Origin: Antedon mediterranea | Taxonomy: Eukaryota > Echinodermata > Crinoidea > Comatulida > Antedonidae | NCBI RefSeq assembly: GCF_964355755.1 | Contig: NC_092676.1 | Span: 5,500,288-5,564,287 of the forward strand | Direction of reading: 5' to 3' | DNA length: 64,000 bases | Shown: piece after piece, positions 22,201-37,200 of the stretch | Layout of the letters: each line of letters opens with the position of its first letter | Position numbering within the stretch: position 1 is the stretch's first letter | Made by a program: the position numbers and the translations under genes | The notes under the pieces: model-generated | Seen by the model: only the letters and a program-made list of their open reading frames with translations | Database searches by the model: none | Told to the model about the DNA's origin: nothing

Positions 22201-25200
22201 TGACGGACAAATAGTGCTAAGGAAAGAATAAATAAATAAACTAGATTTAATTCGTCACTATGACGAATTATAGGTTATATGCATTGATTTAAATCAAGAT
22301 AATTGATTTTTAAAAGATATATTGATTGATTGATTTTCTCAGAATCTTTAATTATTTATAATATATGATAGGACCTTGCTAACGCGAACACCATAGCCGG
22401 TATCACAATCCGATCAAAGATCCATATGCGTATAATGTCATAAACCACATTTGTTGTTACATAATAATAAAGACATAAGTTAATTTTTATCTAGATTTCA
22501 TTATAAATCATGTGTATAATCTATACACTAAGAAATAAATTTGAACAAACAATACGGATAATAAAAAAAAAAATCTTATTTCGTTTCCCAAGGTGAGACT
22601 CGATCTCGGTACCTTGAATGCCATAGACACGAGCACAGACCACCGAGCCGTACACAACTGACTAAAAGTTGTAGACAAATTCCTCCGTGTATTTACTATG
22701 CAGTAACCACTTTGATGCAAATAGATTATTACATACCGAAATGAATTATAATTTTTTACTATGATGACATCTTTAAAATGTATACAAATGATGCACTGTC
22801 AAACTACATACTTTTAACTTTAATATATGAATTTTTGAAGGAAGAAAGTTAATGTTAAGTTTGTTATTTTGGCATAAGAAAATGTCATAATTTGTTTGAT
22901 TGTCGAAATTATTTTTTTAAAATTTAATATGCAATTAATGATGACTTAATCAACTTTTGTTCTCTTTATTTGATAATAAATCATACATATGATACATACA
23001 CTTCAAGAAAATGAAATAAAAAATAGGTGTTCCCCTGCATTCTGACGATATATATTAATTTTAAAATTTAGCATATTTTCACCATTTTGTTAACTTATAC
23101 GTGCGTAGCCAGTCACTTTTGACGTGCTCGTATAACGCAATTTCGAGTTGAAACCTGAATCAAATATGATGATATTATTAAAGAAAGATTGTAAAACAGA
23201 AATCGGGCAAAAAGAGTGCGCATTAACGTTTAACGCGCAGTGCGCGTGCAAAAATCTGCGCACTCATGGCATTTTTTTAAACGCTTAAAATTGCCTGAAA
23301 CGTACTCTAATTTCATCGAAAATAAATTTTGACAATTTTGAACATTTTAAGCGCGCGTACGCAAGCGTTATATGCGCTACGCACGTAATTTCATTGCCAT
23401 ATGATGAAATATGACCTGAAATTTATGAGTACCAAATTTTGTTTAATTGTGATTCATGCTTGTGAAGATATGATTACAAACGTGATTTCGTAAAATCGCG
23501 CGTAGACCGCGTAATTTTTGATTACGCATCGTGAAAATATAACGACATCGATTCCTGGCCATGAGGAATATACTCTGAAAACTTGACTTAGCTAGATTAA
23601 ACTGATGCCAAGATAATGCACGGACAAAATAGTGCTAAGGAAAGAATAAATAAACTAGATTTAATTCGTCACTATGACGAATTATAGGTTATATGCATTG
23701 ATTTAAATCAAGATAATTGATTTTTAAAAGATATATTGATTGATTGATTTTCTCAGAATCTTTAATTATTTATAATATATGATAGGACCTTGCTAACGCG
23801 AACACCATAGCCGGTATCACAATCCGATCAAAGATCCATATGCGTATAATGTCATAAACCACATTTGTTGTTACATAATAATAAAGACATAAGTTAATTT
23901 TTATCTAGATTTCATTATAAATCATGTGTATAATCTATACACTAAGAAATAAATTTGAACAAACAATACGGATAATAAAAAAAAAAATCTTATTTCGTTT
24001 CCCAAGGTGAGACTCGATCTCGGTACCTTGAATGCCATAGACACGAGCAAAGACCACCGAGCCGTACACAACTGACTAAAAGTTGTAGACAAATTCCTCC
24101 GTGTATTTACTATGCAGTAACCACTTTGATGCAAATAGATTATTACATACCGAAATGAATTATAATTTTTTACTATGATGACATCTTTAAAATGTATACA
24201 AATGATGCACTGTCAAACTACATACTTTTAACTTTAATATATGAATTTTTGAAGGAAGAAAGTTAATGTTAAGTTTGTTATTTTGGCATAAGAAAATGTC
24301 ATAATTTGTTTGATTGTCAAAATTATTTTTTTAAAATTTAATATGCAATTAATGATGACTTAATCAACTTTTGTTCTCTTTATTTGATAATAAATCATAC
24401 ATATGATACATACACTTCAAGAAAATGAAATAAAAAATAGGTGTTCCCCTGCATTCTGACGATATATATTAATTTTAAAATTTAGCATATTTTCACCATT
24501 TTGTTAACTTATACGTGCGTAGCCAGTCACTTTTGACGTGCTCGTATAACGCAATTTCGAGTTGAAACCTGAATCAAATATGATGATATTATTAAAGAAA
24601 GATTGTAAAACAGAAATCGGGCAAAAAGAGTGCGCATTAACGTTTAACGCGCAGTGCGCGTGCAAAAATCTGCGCACTCATGGCATTTTTTTAAACGCTT
24701 AAAATTGCCTGAAACGTACTCTAATTTCATCGAAAATAAATTTTGACAATTTTGAACATTTTAAGCGCGCGTACGCAAGCGTTATATGCGCTACGCACGT
24801 AATTTCATTGCCATATGATGAAATATGACCTGAAATTTATGAGTACCAAATTTTGTTTAATTGTGATTCATGCTTGTGAAGATATGATTACAAACGTGAT
24901 TTCGTAAAATCGCGCGTAGACCGCGTAATTTTTGATTACGCATCGTGAAAATATAACGACATCGATTCCTGGCCATGAGGAATATACTCTGAAAACTTGA
25001 CTTAGCTAGATTAAACTGATGCCAAGATAATGCACGGACAAAATAGTGCTAAGGAAAGAATAAATAAATAAATAAATAAATAAATAAAGATTTTGACAGA
25101 ATCAAGAGGTTATATGCATATCATGCATATAACCTAATAAACAAGATCTTCACTTACTATATTCAACAATCACCCTTATTGGTGGTAGGCAACGTGTTAT

Positions 25201-28200
25201 AACACATGGCATAGTAGGCCTATTTGTTTGTTGATACGATTATTTAATGGTTTGTATACGTCGAGATAACGTGTGATTATGACTATGAATGTTAAGAACA
25301 GTTAAAGAAGAAATACACCTAATGTGCTTTGTAATCATCATCACCATGCTTCAACATCAACAATACAAGCATCATCTCAATCTTTAATTTAACCGTCATA
25401 ATCATTCCAGATTCCAATTTAAAGAAATAACAATAATATACTGATAAACGCAATAATCTTTATCAAATATTTATTTCTTCATACAAAATCATTACGAATA
25501 ATGTGAGCATTGTTGTGACAGGATTAATTGATGTCACAAGAAACTGACAATTTTAACATTATTTTTACTTTTTTATTTGCCTCTGGGTAACAATGAAAAA
25601 CGTGGAAAAAAGTATGTTAACTAGGTTGAAAACGATAGAATCAAAATAATGGTTTTATTAAATAAAAATGTTATGTTGTTTTTTTCTTTATTTATTTAAT
25701 CACACTATTGTTTACAAGACCAGGCTTATGGATGAACAGATATATAAAATAACAATTGAAATACTAGATTTAATTCGTCACTATGACGAATTATAGGTTA
25801 TATGCATTGATTTTAATAAAGATAATTGATTTTTAAAAGATATTTTGATTCATTGATTTTCTCAGATTCTTTAATTATTTATAATATATGATAGGACCTT
25901 GCTAACGCGAATACAATAGCCGGTATCACAATCCGATCAAAGATCCCTCTGCGTATAATGTCATAAACCACATTTGCTGTTACATAATAATAAAGACATA
26001 AGTTATTTTTTATCTAGATTTCATTATAAATCATGTGTATAATATATACACTAAGAAATAAATTTGAACAAACAATACGGATAATAAAAAAAAATCTTAT
26101 TTCGTTTCCCAAGGTGAGACTCGATCTCGGTACCTTGAGTGCCATAGACACGAGCACACACCACCGAGCCATACACAACTGTCTAAAAATTGTAGAAAAA
26201 TTCCTCCGTGTATTTACTATGCAGTAACCACTTTGGTGCAGATAGATTATTACATACCGCAATGAATTATAATTTTTTACTATGATGACATCTCTAAAAA
26301 TGTACAAAAATGATGCACTGTCAAACTATATACTTTTAACTTTAATATATGAACTTTTGGAGGAAGAAAGTTAATGTTAAGTTTGTTATTTTGGCCTAAG
26401 AAAATGTCATAATTTGTTTGATTGTCGAAATGAATTTTTTTTAATTTAATATGCAATTAATTATGGCTTAATCAACTTTTGTTCCCTTAGTTTAATAATA
26501 AATCATACATAAGATACATACACTTCAAGAAAATGAAATAAAAAATATGTGTTCCCGAGCATTCTGACGATCTATATTAATTTTAAAATTTAGCATATTT
26601 TCACCATTTTGTTAACTTACACGTGCGTAGCCTGTCACTTTTGACGTGCTCGTATAAGGCAATTACGCGTTGAAAAGTGAATAAAATATGATGATATTAT
26701 TAAAGAAAGGTTGTACAACCGAAATCGGACAAAAAGAGTGCGCATTAACGTATAACGCGCAGTGCGCGTGCAAAAATCTGCGCACTCATGGCAATTTTTT
26801 AAACGCTTAAAATTGCCTGAAACGTACTCTAATTTCATCGAAAATAAATTTTGACAATTTTGAACATTTTAAGCGCGCGTACGCAAGCGTTATATGCGCT
26901 ACGCACGTAATAGTATTGCCATATGATGAAATATGACCTGAAATTTATGAGTACCAAATTTTGTTTAATTGTGATTCATGCTTGTGAAGATATGATTACA
27001 AACGTGATTTCGTAAAATCGCGCGTAGACCGCGTAATTTTTGATTACGCATCGTGAAAATATAACCACATCGATTCCTGGCCATAAGGAATATACTCTAA
27101 AAAATTGACTTAGATAGATGAAACTGATATCAAGATAATTCACGGACAAAATAGTGCTAAGGAAAGAATAAATAAATAAATAAATAAAGATTTTGACAGA
27201 ATCAAGAGGTTATATGCATGATAATGCATATAACCTAATAATAATTTGTATCTATTCAGAAATGTTGGTCCCATGTTAATATGCGGAAGGCTGTCCTACC
27301 AAAGCTGTGGGTGTTACTAAAGTCTGGAGGTAAAGGTTCAGCGACGGTTATTTATCCTAACTTACTCCCCCTGCTGAGTCAACTACCTGCTGCTACTTTT
27401 GGACAAGGCATTGGGTTCTTCCAAGAGTTCTTTGGAAATATGAAAACAGGGTATGTTGTATTATTAGTAGGCGTGTTGCCGTATTCACCAATTACACTTA
27501 AGTGAAATATTTCCCTTAAGTACAAATTATAAATATTTTGGATTTCACTTAAAGATGTATTGTCCCTCAAAAACATGAAAAATGAAGATTAATAAAATCG
27601 GACTTTAATTAGGCCATTTTGCAGTTTTAATAAAGTTATTCACAAAAAAAAACAAAATAATTATTTCACATCATTTTTTTCCCGATATAGTGTTTGGTCA
27701 AAGTGAGTAACTATTACTATTAAAATGGCATATTAAAAAAAAAAATCGAAAAAATATTTTTAGGAGGACAATATATCTTTAAGTGGTATTTACTTTTTAA
27801 GTTTTAAATTGTTTTCCTATATACTTTTAAATCATTGTTTTTCAGTTTGATATTGGAGACTGTCCGTAGAAGTTCTTGTGAAACGTCCAGTATCGTACAA
27901 GCCTTAATGGAATGTGTGCGTTATTGCATCATCCAAAACTTGGGAAACTCCGAAAATTGCATAGCCATTCAAGACTATCTAGTCAACGAACAGGTACGGT
28001 ATATTCCGTCGCATCCAATCTGGGAAAATATTACATAGCCTATGTAAATACGCGAACGTGATTGGTTAAAACTGCATCACATGACTACCGCTGCGAGGAT
28101 CGTAAATCGTATATATCCTCGAGAACGATGATATTGACTGTGTAATTTTCGCGTAATTATCGTGTCCCCTGTCATTAATCATATAAATTCTCGAGTACGA

Positions 28201-31200
28201 TGATATTGATTGTGTAATTTTCGTGTGCAACATAGCGCCCTCATTTGTTATTAGTCCACCCTAAATGTGATGAAACACCGTTTGTGATTGGTCAATACTC
28301 ACGGTAGTAACCTAGTAACTAGTACGCGCTGAACATCCTGTGATTCTTCGGCTTCTCGAAGAGAAGAAAACGAATTGTTTATTCGGCCTACCTGATTATA
28401 ATATTATTATTAATAGGCTTATTGATGGAAATTCTTCTGTTAATTTAAACGACCTACGCCTAAGTGAATATTTTATTGCCAAGGAATCATTAATTAGTAA
28501 TTATCTGTATATTATTCTTCGCAAGGTAAGGTGTCTAGGCAGGCTTGTTTAAATACAATACAAATACTATAGGAGGCCTAGCCTAGCTTCACCCAACCCA
28601 GCAGACTTGTTCTTGGCTATATAATATAACAGATATTGCCTTTTATATCGGTTAAATATAAGATTTGACATCCCCTCGGGAATGATATTAAGTTCTCGGG
28701 GAATATATATTTCCCTCAGCTGGCGCTTCTTATCTTATATTTAACCTCTAAGCAGTCAATATCTGTATAATAACAATTCTAGTAATTCTATGTGCACTAT
28801 ACTTATCTTTATTCTTCAATGTAAGCGGGAAAAAATATAAAATAGACTTATTTATGTACCCGAATAAGTTTTCTAAATTAATTTCTCCATTTTTGTTTTC
28901 AAGTCACGATTATGGCGCTTAAAGTAAAAATGTCAATATTTGGCAATAATAGTTTCTAGTGAATAGTCATATCTGGTACCAAGGTTTTTAAAATTTTACC
29001 TCCACTCACAATAGGTAATGCTTGAGGCTACAAGTCGGAATCCTTTTTAATAGTAATTATTTATTTAATAATAATTTTCCTGTTTTAGGTCATGCCACTG
29101 CTAGAGGAGTCAATGACACAAAGTACCAAACTCGCATCCACCTCACTTTACCCACAAACCTCTAGTCTAATCCACCGTTTGCATAAATCCAACGAAGACA
29201 AACACATTAACGACTCTTGCAAGCGTATTCTGAATTCGGTTTGGGGAAAACTCGCTGAATGCTGTCTAAAGCAGATATGCTCCGAGGATCCGTCTTTGAA
29301 AAACTTAGAAAACATCTCAACCGTCCTATCACAAATTCGGTCTCCTCTCGAAAGAAAGACATCTGAAAAGCGGAAAATACATGTTACGTTTTCAGATTCT
29401 ACAACGTCGTTGGAATCGTCAGATGTTACACAAGTAGATGATGAATTAACTGAGAAAGACTTAAAAGCACAGAAGGATGAAACAGACTCGAAAATCGCAA
29501 ATTCAACATCAAATGAAAAAATGGAAGATGACCAAATGAATGAGTTAGTCGCGAAATTATGTTCTGCGAGTTATAAACTTGCTAAAGAACAGAATTCCGC
29601 CGAACATTGTTTTTTCTTCTCTAAAATCCTTTCTGAATTTTCAAGCCCCGATTTATTTAAAACTCTTACGCATTTGGTACCTTGCGACGATAGTAGTACT
29701 AAAAGCAAAGCGTACCAGTTTATAGACAAAGCCATTCTTCCGTGGATAAACGATGTTCTTGCCGTCACGGGGAAATGCAACCTTTGTCAAAACTTGGTAG
29801 ATGCTCTGTTTTCTGTGATGAAACTTTGCTCATGTGAAGAACAGAGAGAGGTGTTGGGTAACTTGTGTTGCCTGGATAAGAGTATAGTGCCATTGTATTT
29901 GGCTGTGAAGAAGGTAGGTGAAGCTGTTGGATAGGTTTACTTTAAGGCTTCCTGTCTATCTATGTGCAATTCAAAGAGTACTTTTGGCATAAAATGTGTG
30001 CATTTATACATGCCATAAGATTCTATTGATGACCAAGAGATCTTTAATCAAATTCAAAAACCGTTATTGTCCAATATTCCTAAACACAGAAATAAAATTG
30101 GAAATGTGTTGTTTGATACATTACTAAAGCTCTGTATACACTATCAAACTAGTTCGACAAAAAAAGTGTGCCCAAATATGGTAGTGATATGCTTAAATAT
30201 GGTAGTGATATGACATCATCATGTCCATATATATACATACACTTTTTTTGTCACACAAATTTTATAGTGTAGACAGAGCTTTAAACCTGTTTATACAATT
30301 ATTTAGTAAGTTTTTTTTGTAATCATACACACTGTTTATTGCAGAGACTGCCTCATAAGCTGCTATGAAACAAACTAAAATCATATTGCAGTTTAAAAAT
30401 ATAGTTACTGCAGTAACTACAGTAGAATAATGATCCCTAATGCAGAATAGGTTTTGTGTTTAATATACACAAGTATTTTTCACATTATTTTTAGATTGTT
30501 ATTAGTAAGGATGTACACATCCAATCATGGACAAGAAGTACTGTATTTGGTGATAAGTTAACATCACTTGCTGGCAGCCTATGTGGTGATAGCAAAGTGA
30601 TAACGAAAGAGGAAGAAATTTCTGATGGCTGGAAATTAATATCACTTGGGCTATCAACAAATAAGAATCGAGGTAAAAGGTGTTGTTTGGTTTGCACACA
30701 GTCATTCAAAAATAAATGATGTATATTCTAGTTCTTTTATTCACATAAAAAATTACATATAAACAAAAATATAGATTCATAACGTATGACCCCAACAATT
30801 TTGAAAAGTTGGACGTTGAATAGAACCATTGAATAGTTTTTTTTATGTATGAAAAAATGCCATGTGATACAAAATCAACCAATCAAATACAAGTTGAATC
30901 ATTATCGCATCATTATTTTTTTAGATCCAATACTTGATGATCTTTATACTGATCGACTAATTAAAGTGATTTGTAAGCTGTTACAGGATTTGATCACCAC
31001 CCCATCTGATGTTACTACACCCTTACAAGACGATCCGTCTACCTCCTCTGCTGTCGAACGTGAATCTGAAGATATTGTTCATCTAAAAAATATGCCGCAT
31101 TCTCTTACCTATATATGTGAAACAATCTTTAATTTCTTCAAATCCTCAAAGGTATGTGTATAAAATGTAACAGCTATTGATACTCATTATTTATGATGTA

Positions 31201-34200
31201 TATTTGTGTCATATAATGGAAATGATTTGATTTCTTTAGGAACTTGTTTAAACTTGGTTCCCACTAGCGACGCAACCTTTACGCAACATAAGAAGATTCC
31301 CGTCCAATAATCATTCTTTCCCCCACCTGTGTGGAATCAAACCAGCGATATTTGCAGCACTGTTGCGTCGTCGGTTCCCACTTGTGATTACGCAATACAA
31401 CACTTTGTGTCAATAGGTCGTTGCGTTACTAGTGGGAACCACACTTTAGATAAATTGACTGCTTTTTTTTGTGTAAGTTTTGTTATCTACATTAAACTTT
31501 CCAAAAAATGTTTTTATCAAACCAGGGAAGAGTTAAATTTAATTTAATTTAACTCTTCCCTGATGTAACATTTGTAGACAAGAAGGAGACACACCATCAA
31601 ATGTCAACGTTTTTGTGACAAAAAAATATGATGTGGCCATATATGGACATGATAATGTCATATCACTACCATATTTGGGTACATCACATTACTTTTTTTG
31701 TCAAACTAGTTTGATAGTGTGGACAGAGTTTTAGACAAGGATTTTATATTTCAAATTGCTTTTTTTTAAACATTTTGCAGAACTGTTTTCTGGTCTCAGC
31801 TTCAGAAGATGTGCTCTTAAAAGTGTTCCAAATTAGCTGTCTGAAAGGGGATGATTTGTCTGGTATATAATTCATTTTGTGTTATTTGATTTCTCATATT
31901 TAAGATGTATTGCCCACAAAAGCATGGACAAAAATGAATATTAATTTAAACAAATTTTAAATAGGAAAATTTGCAGTTTTAATTATTTTAACCACTTCCG
32001 TAGAAAAAAAGATTAAAACATTTTGTTTTCACTTATAAAAAGAGAAAATAAATGGTTAAAAATCTAACTGAAAAACCATTGACTCCAGTCAATTTGACTA
32101 TTTTTGCATTTTATTACAGTTTTTTCAGGTACTTTTTTTTTTTTTATCCATTTTATTTTTAAATCTATATTAAAAATATGTGACATCTGCACCCCAATGA
32201 TTATGATAATATTGATTTTAAAAAAACATTGCAGAGTATAATGTATAATGCTCAGTAATGGTTGTCGTATTTCTAACTTTCTGAATTTCATAATTTATTT
32301 GATTTGATAGGTGATTTGATGGAGAAAGTTCAAAATACATGGATGTATGGAATCACATCTTTAGTTGAAAATAAAAAGTACTTCTCAAATGCCCAAAACT
32401 TTCTACACAAGCTCGCAGGGTGGATAAAAGTTAATCTCATGAAATCTTCATCGCTAGTAGACAGGTAATGTTAGTCATACAAAATAAGCTTACTACCTCC
32501 AAATAAAGACCAATTTAATGTCCAGGATTTTAGTTGTTTTATCAACGGGTAATGTTTACACTATAGAATAAGCTTACTATTTCCAAATAAAGACCAGCTA
32601 GTGCTTTAGTTGTTTTTGGACAGGTAAAGTTTACACTATAAAATAGTCTTACTACCTCCAAATAAAGACCAGTTTAAAGCTAGTGTTTTGGTTTTTGGAC
32701 AGGAAATTGTTGCAATATGCAATGCACTTTCAATGTAGACGCACTATGAAATACACTTACTACCTCCAAATAAAGACCATGTTTAGAATAAGGGTTTTAC
32801 TGGTTTCATGTGCTAAAAAAAAAAAAATAGAAACTCTGGGTTTTTTTATGGTTTTTTCTTGGACCACACCGCATATTGTGAGTGCCACCGATTCAATAAA
32901 TAAATAAACAATATTTCTCTTTTTGGCACTATTCCAATTAAATCTCAAAAGTAAAATAAAGATCTTCTTTAGATCTACTACAATAGCCAATGCAACCAGT
33001 CTTGTTTATCAAGTTCTTAACGAGAACATAAACCAGGATTGTGAAGACATACAGATGACTGGTGGTGAGTTCTTGCAGCTTATACTGCCAACTAAAGAAG
33101 AATGGAATGGTTGTAGAAGAAGTCTTCCTCTTCAGGTATGGCAATAATGTCATTTAAAAATGTTTTTTTTTGTCATTTATGGGCTTGTCCTACTTTTATT
33201 TAAAATATATCTCTCTATATAAACATCACAGGCACAGAATATGTATATTCTGATGTATTATTAAAATTAAAAGACTGTATCTGATTAAAATTGTGAAAAA
33301 CTAAAATGATCAGCATTTTTGTGCTATGTTCGATTTTAACTCAATATTACCGTCTCACAGTGGAAAGAAAATTTGACAATGCAAGGAGATTTGATGCTAA
33401 TAAACGCCAACGAAAAACTACCAGAAACATTCCAAGATGATGTCCCAAACCAAATTATGCTGTCCGTATTCCTGGCAACACTTTTAACCATTCAGCCGCA
33501 GCTAGAAGAGGACAACGTACTGGAATATGAGGAAGTACGCGTTGACAGAATTCCGTCAAAGAAAGATGCAGATGAAACAATTAGTAAAGAAAGATCTGAA
33601 AGTAAATTGCCAGAACAAGAGACTCTTTCAAAAGAAGATTCAGAAGCAGTTACTGCTGGAGAGTCTTCTGGAAATGTACAGCCAAAGAAAGATGTCAGTG
33701 AAAGAGAAGATCCTATTTCTGCAGAGTCTTCCAACAATGGGCAGTCTTCTGACAATAGAGAGTCTTCTGACAATGTACAGCCAAAGAACGATGTCAGTGA
33801 AAGAGAAGATGCTATTTCTGCAGAGTCTTCTAACAATGGGCAGTCTTCTGACAATGGAGAGTCTTCTGACAATGTACAGCCAAAAAATGAAAGAGAAGAT
33901 GCTATTTCTGCAGAGTCTTCTAAAAGTATGCTTCCTTGGAATTTTGACAAAATGGAAGATTACATACTAGAAGTTGTCTACTCAATGCAGTGGAGTTTGG
34001 CTATAAGCAATAGTGAACAACTGGTTTGTATATTCCTTCAGGATAGTATCAATTTTAATCCATTTTTTTCTGTTGAGGATTTGAGTCGTTTTGAGCAAAC
34101 TGTCTAGATATACTCTTTAAATTATAGAAGTTATATGATGTAATGGTATACAAATAATGAAGGTTTATGAATGCGATAGTGCAGATAATTTCATGAGGTG

Positions 34201-37200
34201 AAAGATGGAAGGTTATATTTTCACTCGGCATTGCCAGTGGTTATGTAGAGGGCCTAATCCTAACAGTCTCTGTTTCAAGTTAAACTGAGGATGATTAATA
34301 ACACATTTACGTTTGCTACAAATTGGTGGAAATTTTGATTATTTTTGACAGAATGAGGAGGAGGTAATGTTGCCAGGATATTTAAAGCAATCTAGCCCAA
34401 TAATTTCAGCTGCTATGGATACTGTCTGGGCTGTGCTGACCATCAACCAATGGGACAGCTTAATCAGTAAATCATGTGAGAGGTAAGACGGAAATTTCCA
34501 TACTTGTAAATATACAGTAGAACCATATTAAAGATGTATTGTCACCATGAAAAAATAATTCTAAACATTTTTAATATGGCATTTTAATATCACATGATAG
34601 TTATCCACTTTGATAAAAAATTATTTGCCTGAAAAAACTGTAATTTAAAGCAAAAAATTGTCGAATTGCCTGCCAACCAATTGGTTTTTGGTGGAATTTC
34701 CATTTATTTTGTCATTTTTTAAGTGAAAACACTCTTTTTTTTCATTTTTTTTTCTATGGAAGTGATTAACTTTATTAAAACTACAAAATTACCTATCCTT
34801 CATTTTTCATGTATTTGGAGGACAATACACCTTTAAGGGAATACCTTTGTGACCTGATAAAGTGTCTCCTTAATAGGGCATCTCCTGAATTGGAGGGTGG
34901 CTCCAAATGAGAAGTTTTACTGTATAGCTATAGGATTATACCAAATTGTTGGTTTCTTCTTTCATATTTTTAAAATCTATTTTTTGTTAAAAACTAAATA
35001 TATTTAGGTCTATGGAATTTGGTGAACTATGGGCAATGACCTTAAAGTGTTTGATTGAAAAGTTCAAAGAGTATGAGGCAGGTCAAGAGTTAAAGGTCAT
35101 ACATATATGTAAAACTGACAGGTCAGAAAATTAATTTTTTGAACAATTAAAAAAAAAATGTTTAGCTATGGGATCTTGTTGAAAACTTTTGTTTTGGCCA
35201 CACTAATATAATTTGATATAATATTTAATTTAATTTTAAATAGTCAAACAATACCTTGTACTATATAATTTACTCAATTCTCAGTGCTGTCCACATACAA
35301 TATTTGCCCAGTATCATAGGAACATTTCTTAATACAGCATCTCATGTATATCACATGTGATGCGGTTAGGTTATGGTCTATAGGTGATACATGTGAAAAC
35401 ACATGTATTGGGAATTTTCCTATGATACTGGGGAAATCTTGATACCGTATCGAGAATTGGAATTAATAATAATATATTAATGTATTTTGTAGGTTTGACA
35501 TTTTAACAGAGGAGTCAGTTGGAACTTTAAAGGTGCTAATCCCTTACCTACAGCAGAACGACATATCCATGATTCTTGACATTCACACAGCGAAACTTAT
35601 TACGAGTCCGCAAGAAAACATTACAGAAATACATGGTAAGCATTTTATATGCCACCGAGTATAGTCTTGGACTTGGAAAATTTGGCGAAAATAGGGTGTG
35701 GGATTATACTTGAGCATGGGCTTATACTAAAATAAGCCTGAAGTAGGGAATGGGATTAAACTTGAACATGGGATTATACTAAGTTAAGCCTGAATTAGGA
35801 GGTGGGATTATACTTCAACATGGGGACTATGCTAATTATACCTGAATTAGGAGGTGGGATTATACATGAACATGGGATTATACTATTAAAATGAAGCCCG
35901 AATTAGTGGGTGGGATTATACTAAATTAAGCCTGAATTAGGAGGTGGGATTATACTAAATTAAGCCTGAATTAGGAGGTGGGATTAAACTTAAACATGGG
36001 ATTATACTATTAAAATGAAGCCCGAATTAGTGGGTGGGATTATACTAAATGAAGCCCGAATTAGTGGGTGGGATTATACTAAATTAAGCCTGAATTAGGA
36101 GGTGGGATTAAACTTAAACATGGGATTATACTAAGTTCAGCCTGAATTAAGGGATGGGATTATACTTGAACATGGGATTATACTAAATTTGGTTTGATTT
36201 TGTTTCTAGGCTGTCTGGGAGCTCTCTGTGTAATCCACACGTGCTTATTGAGTTTGACTAAAGTCACAGAAGTTGCTATTCTTGAAGCAATATCCGATTG
36301 GAAAGATTTTGACATTTTTCTGTTTAGCAGGTAAAATTTGTGTATATTTCTAATAGTGCAAATACATTTTATTCACCTACTGTGAACCCTAATTTTCTCC
36401 ATTTCAAATTAAACAAATTATTACATTATTTACATTTTACCGTTGAACTAGTTATTTTAAAATATGTTTAATTTTTAATGTACAACAGGAAAGTTGAAGA
36501 TGTTGGCTGTAAAGTGTTATTTCTAAATGTAGAGGTTATACGATTTCTCAGCGTTACTGTTCAAAAGATCCCAAGATCCTTATCAGCACAGACCTGGGAT
36601 TTCATACTATGCAGCTTGGTAGAATGGATTCAGGTAAATATTTCTTTGCTATGATGAAGTTTAATATGTTGTGTTTTTTTAAATGAAAAAAGAAGTTTAG
36701 TCTGTTGCAATAAAATATATAGTAGAACTCCTCAGCGAAACTTTCTTAAGCTGTTTTTATTGATGACCAAAGAGATCTTTAATCAAATTCAAAAACTGTT
36801 ATTGTCCAATATTCCTAACCACAGAAATAAAATTGGAAATGTGTTGTTTGATACATTACTAAAGCTCTGTCTACATTATCAAACTAGTTTGACAAAAAAA
36901 GAGTGATGGGTACCAAATATGGTAGTGATGTGCTTAAATATGGTAGTGGTATGACATCATCATGTCCATATATAGGCACATCACTTTTTTTTTTCACATA
37001 AAGACGCTTTAAATGAACAAGGGGCAATATTTGTCATTTTATTATGATTCATTATAGACTTACATTCTCATACTTAGTATTATATATTTTGCTTACTATA
37101 ATCTTACTTAATTAACTAAATCGCACTCCTTATCTTTATACATCTTAAAATCAATAAATTTCACTGATAAATCCCATTGTATATACTGTATGTTAATATT

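Noticed and set aside
22508-22720. 70-aa minus-strand ORF conserved at 22508 and 23922
   Set aside because: Identical because it lies in the 1.4-kb repeat unit; overlaps the tRNA-like segment; no protein motif.
28340-28552. 70-aa ORF in LTN1 intron 9 with a donor-like end
   Set aside because: Inserting it would break the listerin homology between exons 9 and 10, which join in frame without it.
33492-33950. 152-aa minus-strand Ser/Leu-rich ORF
   Set aside because: Mirror of the in-frame acidic repeats of LTN1 exon 16.
33527-33970. 147-aa plus-strand ORF overlapping LTN1 exon 16
   Set aside because: Second frame of the same coding repeats; the exon frame is fixed by listerin homology and splice phase.
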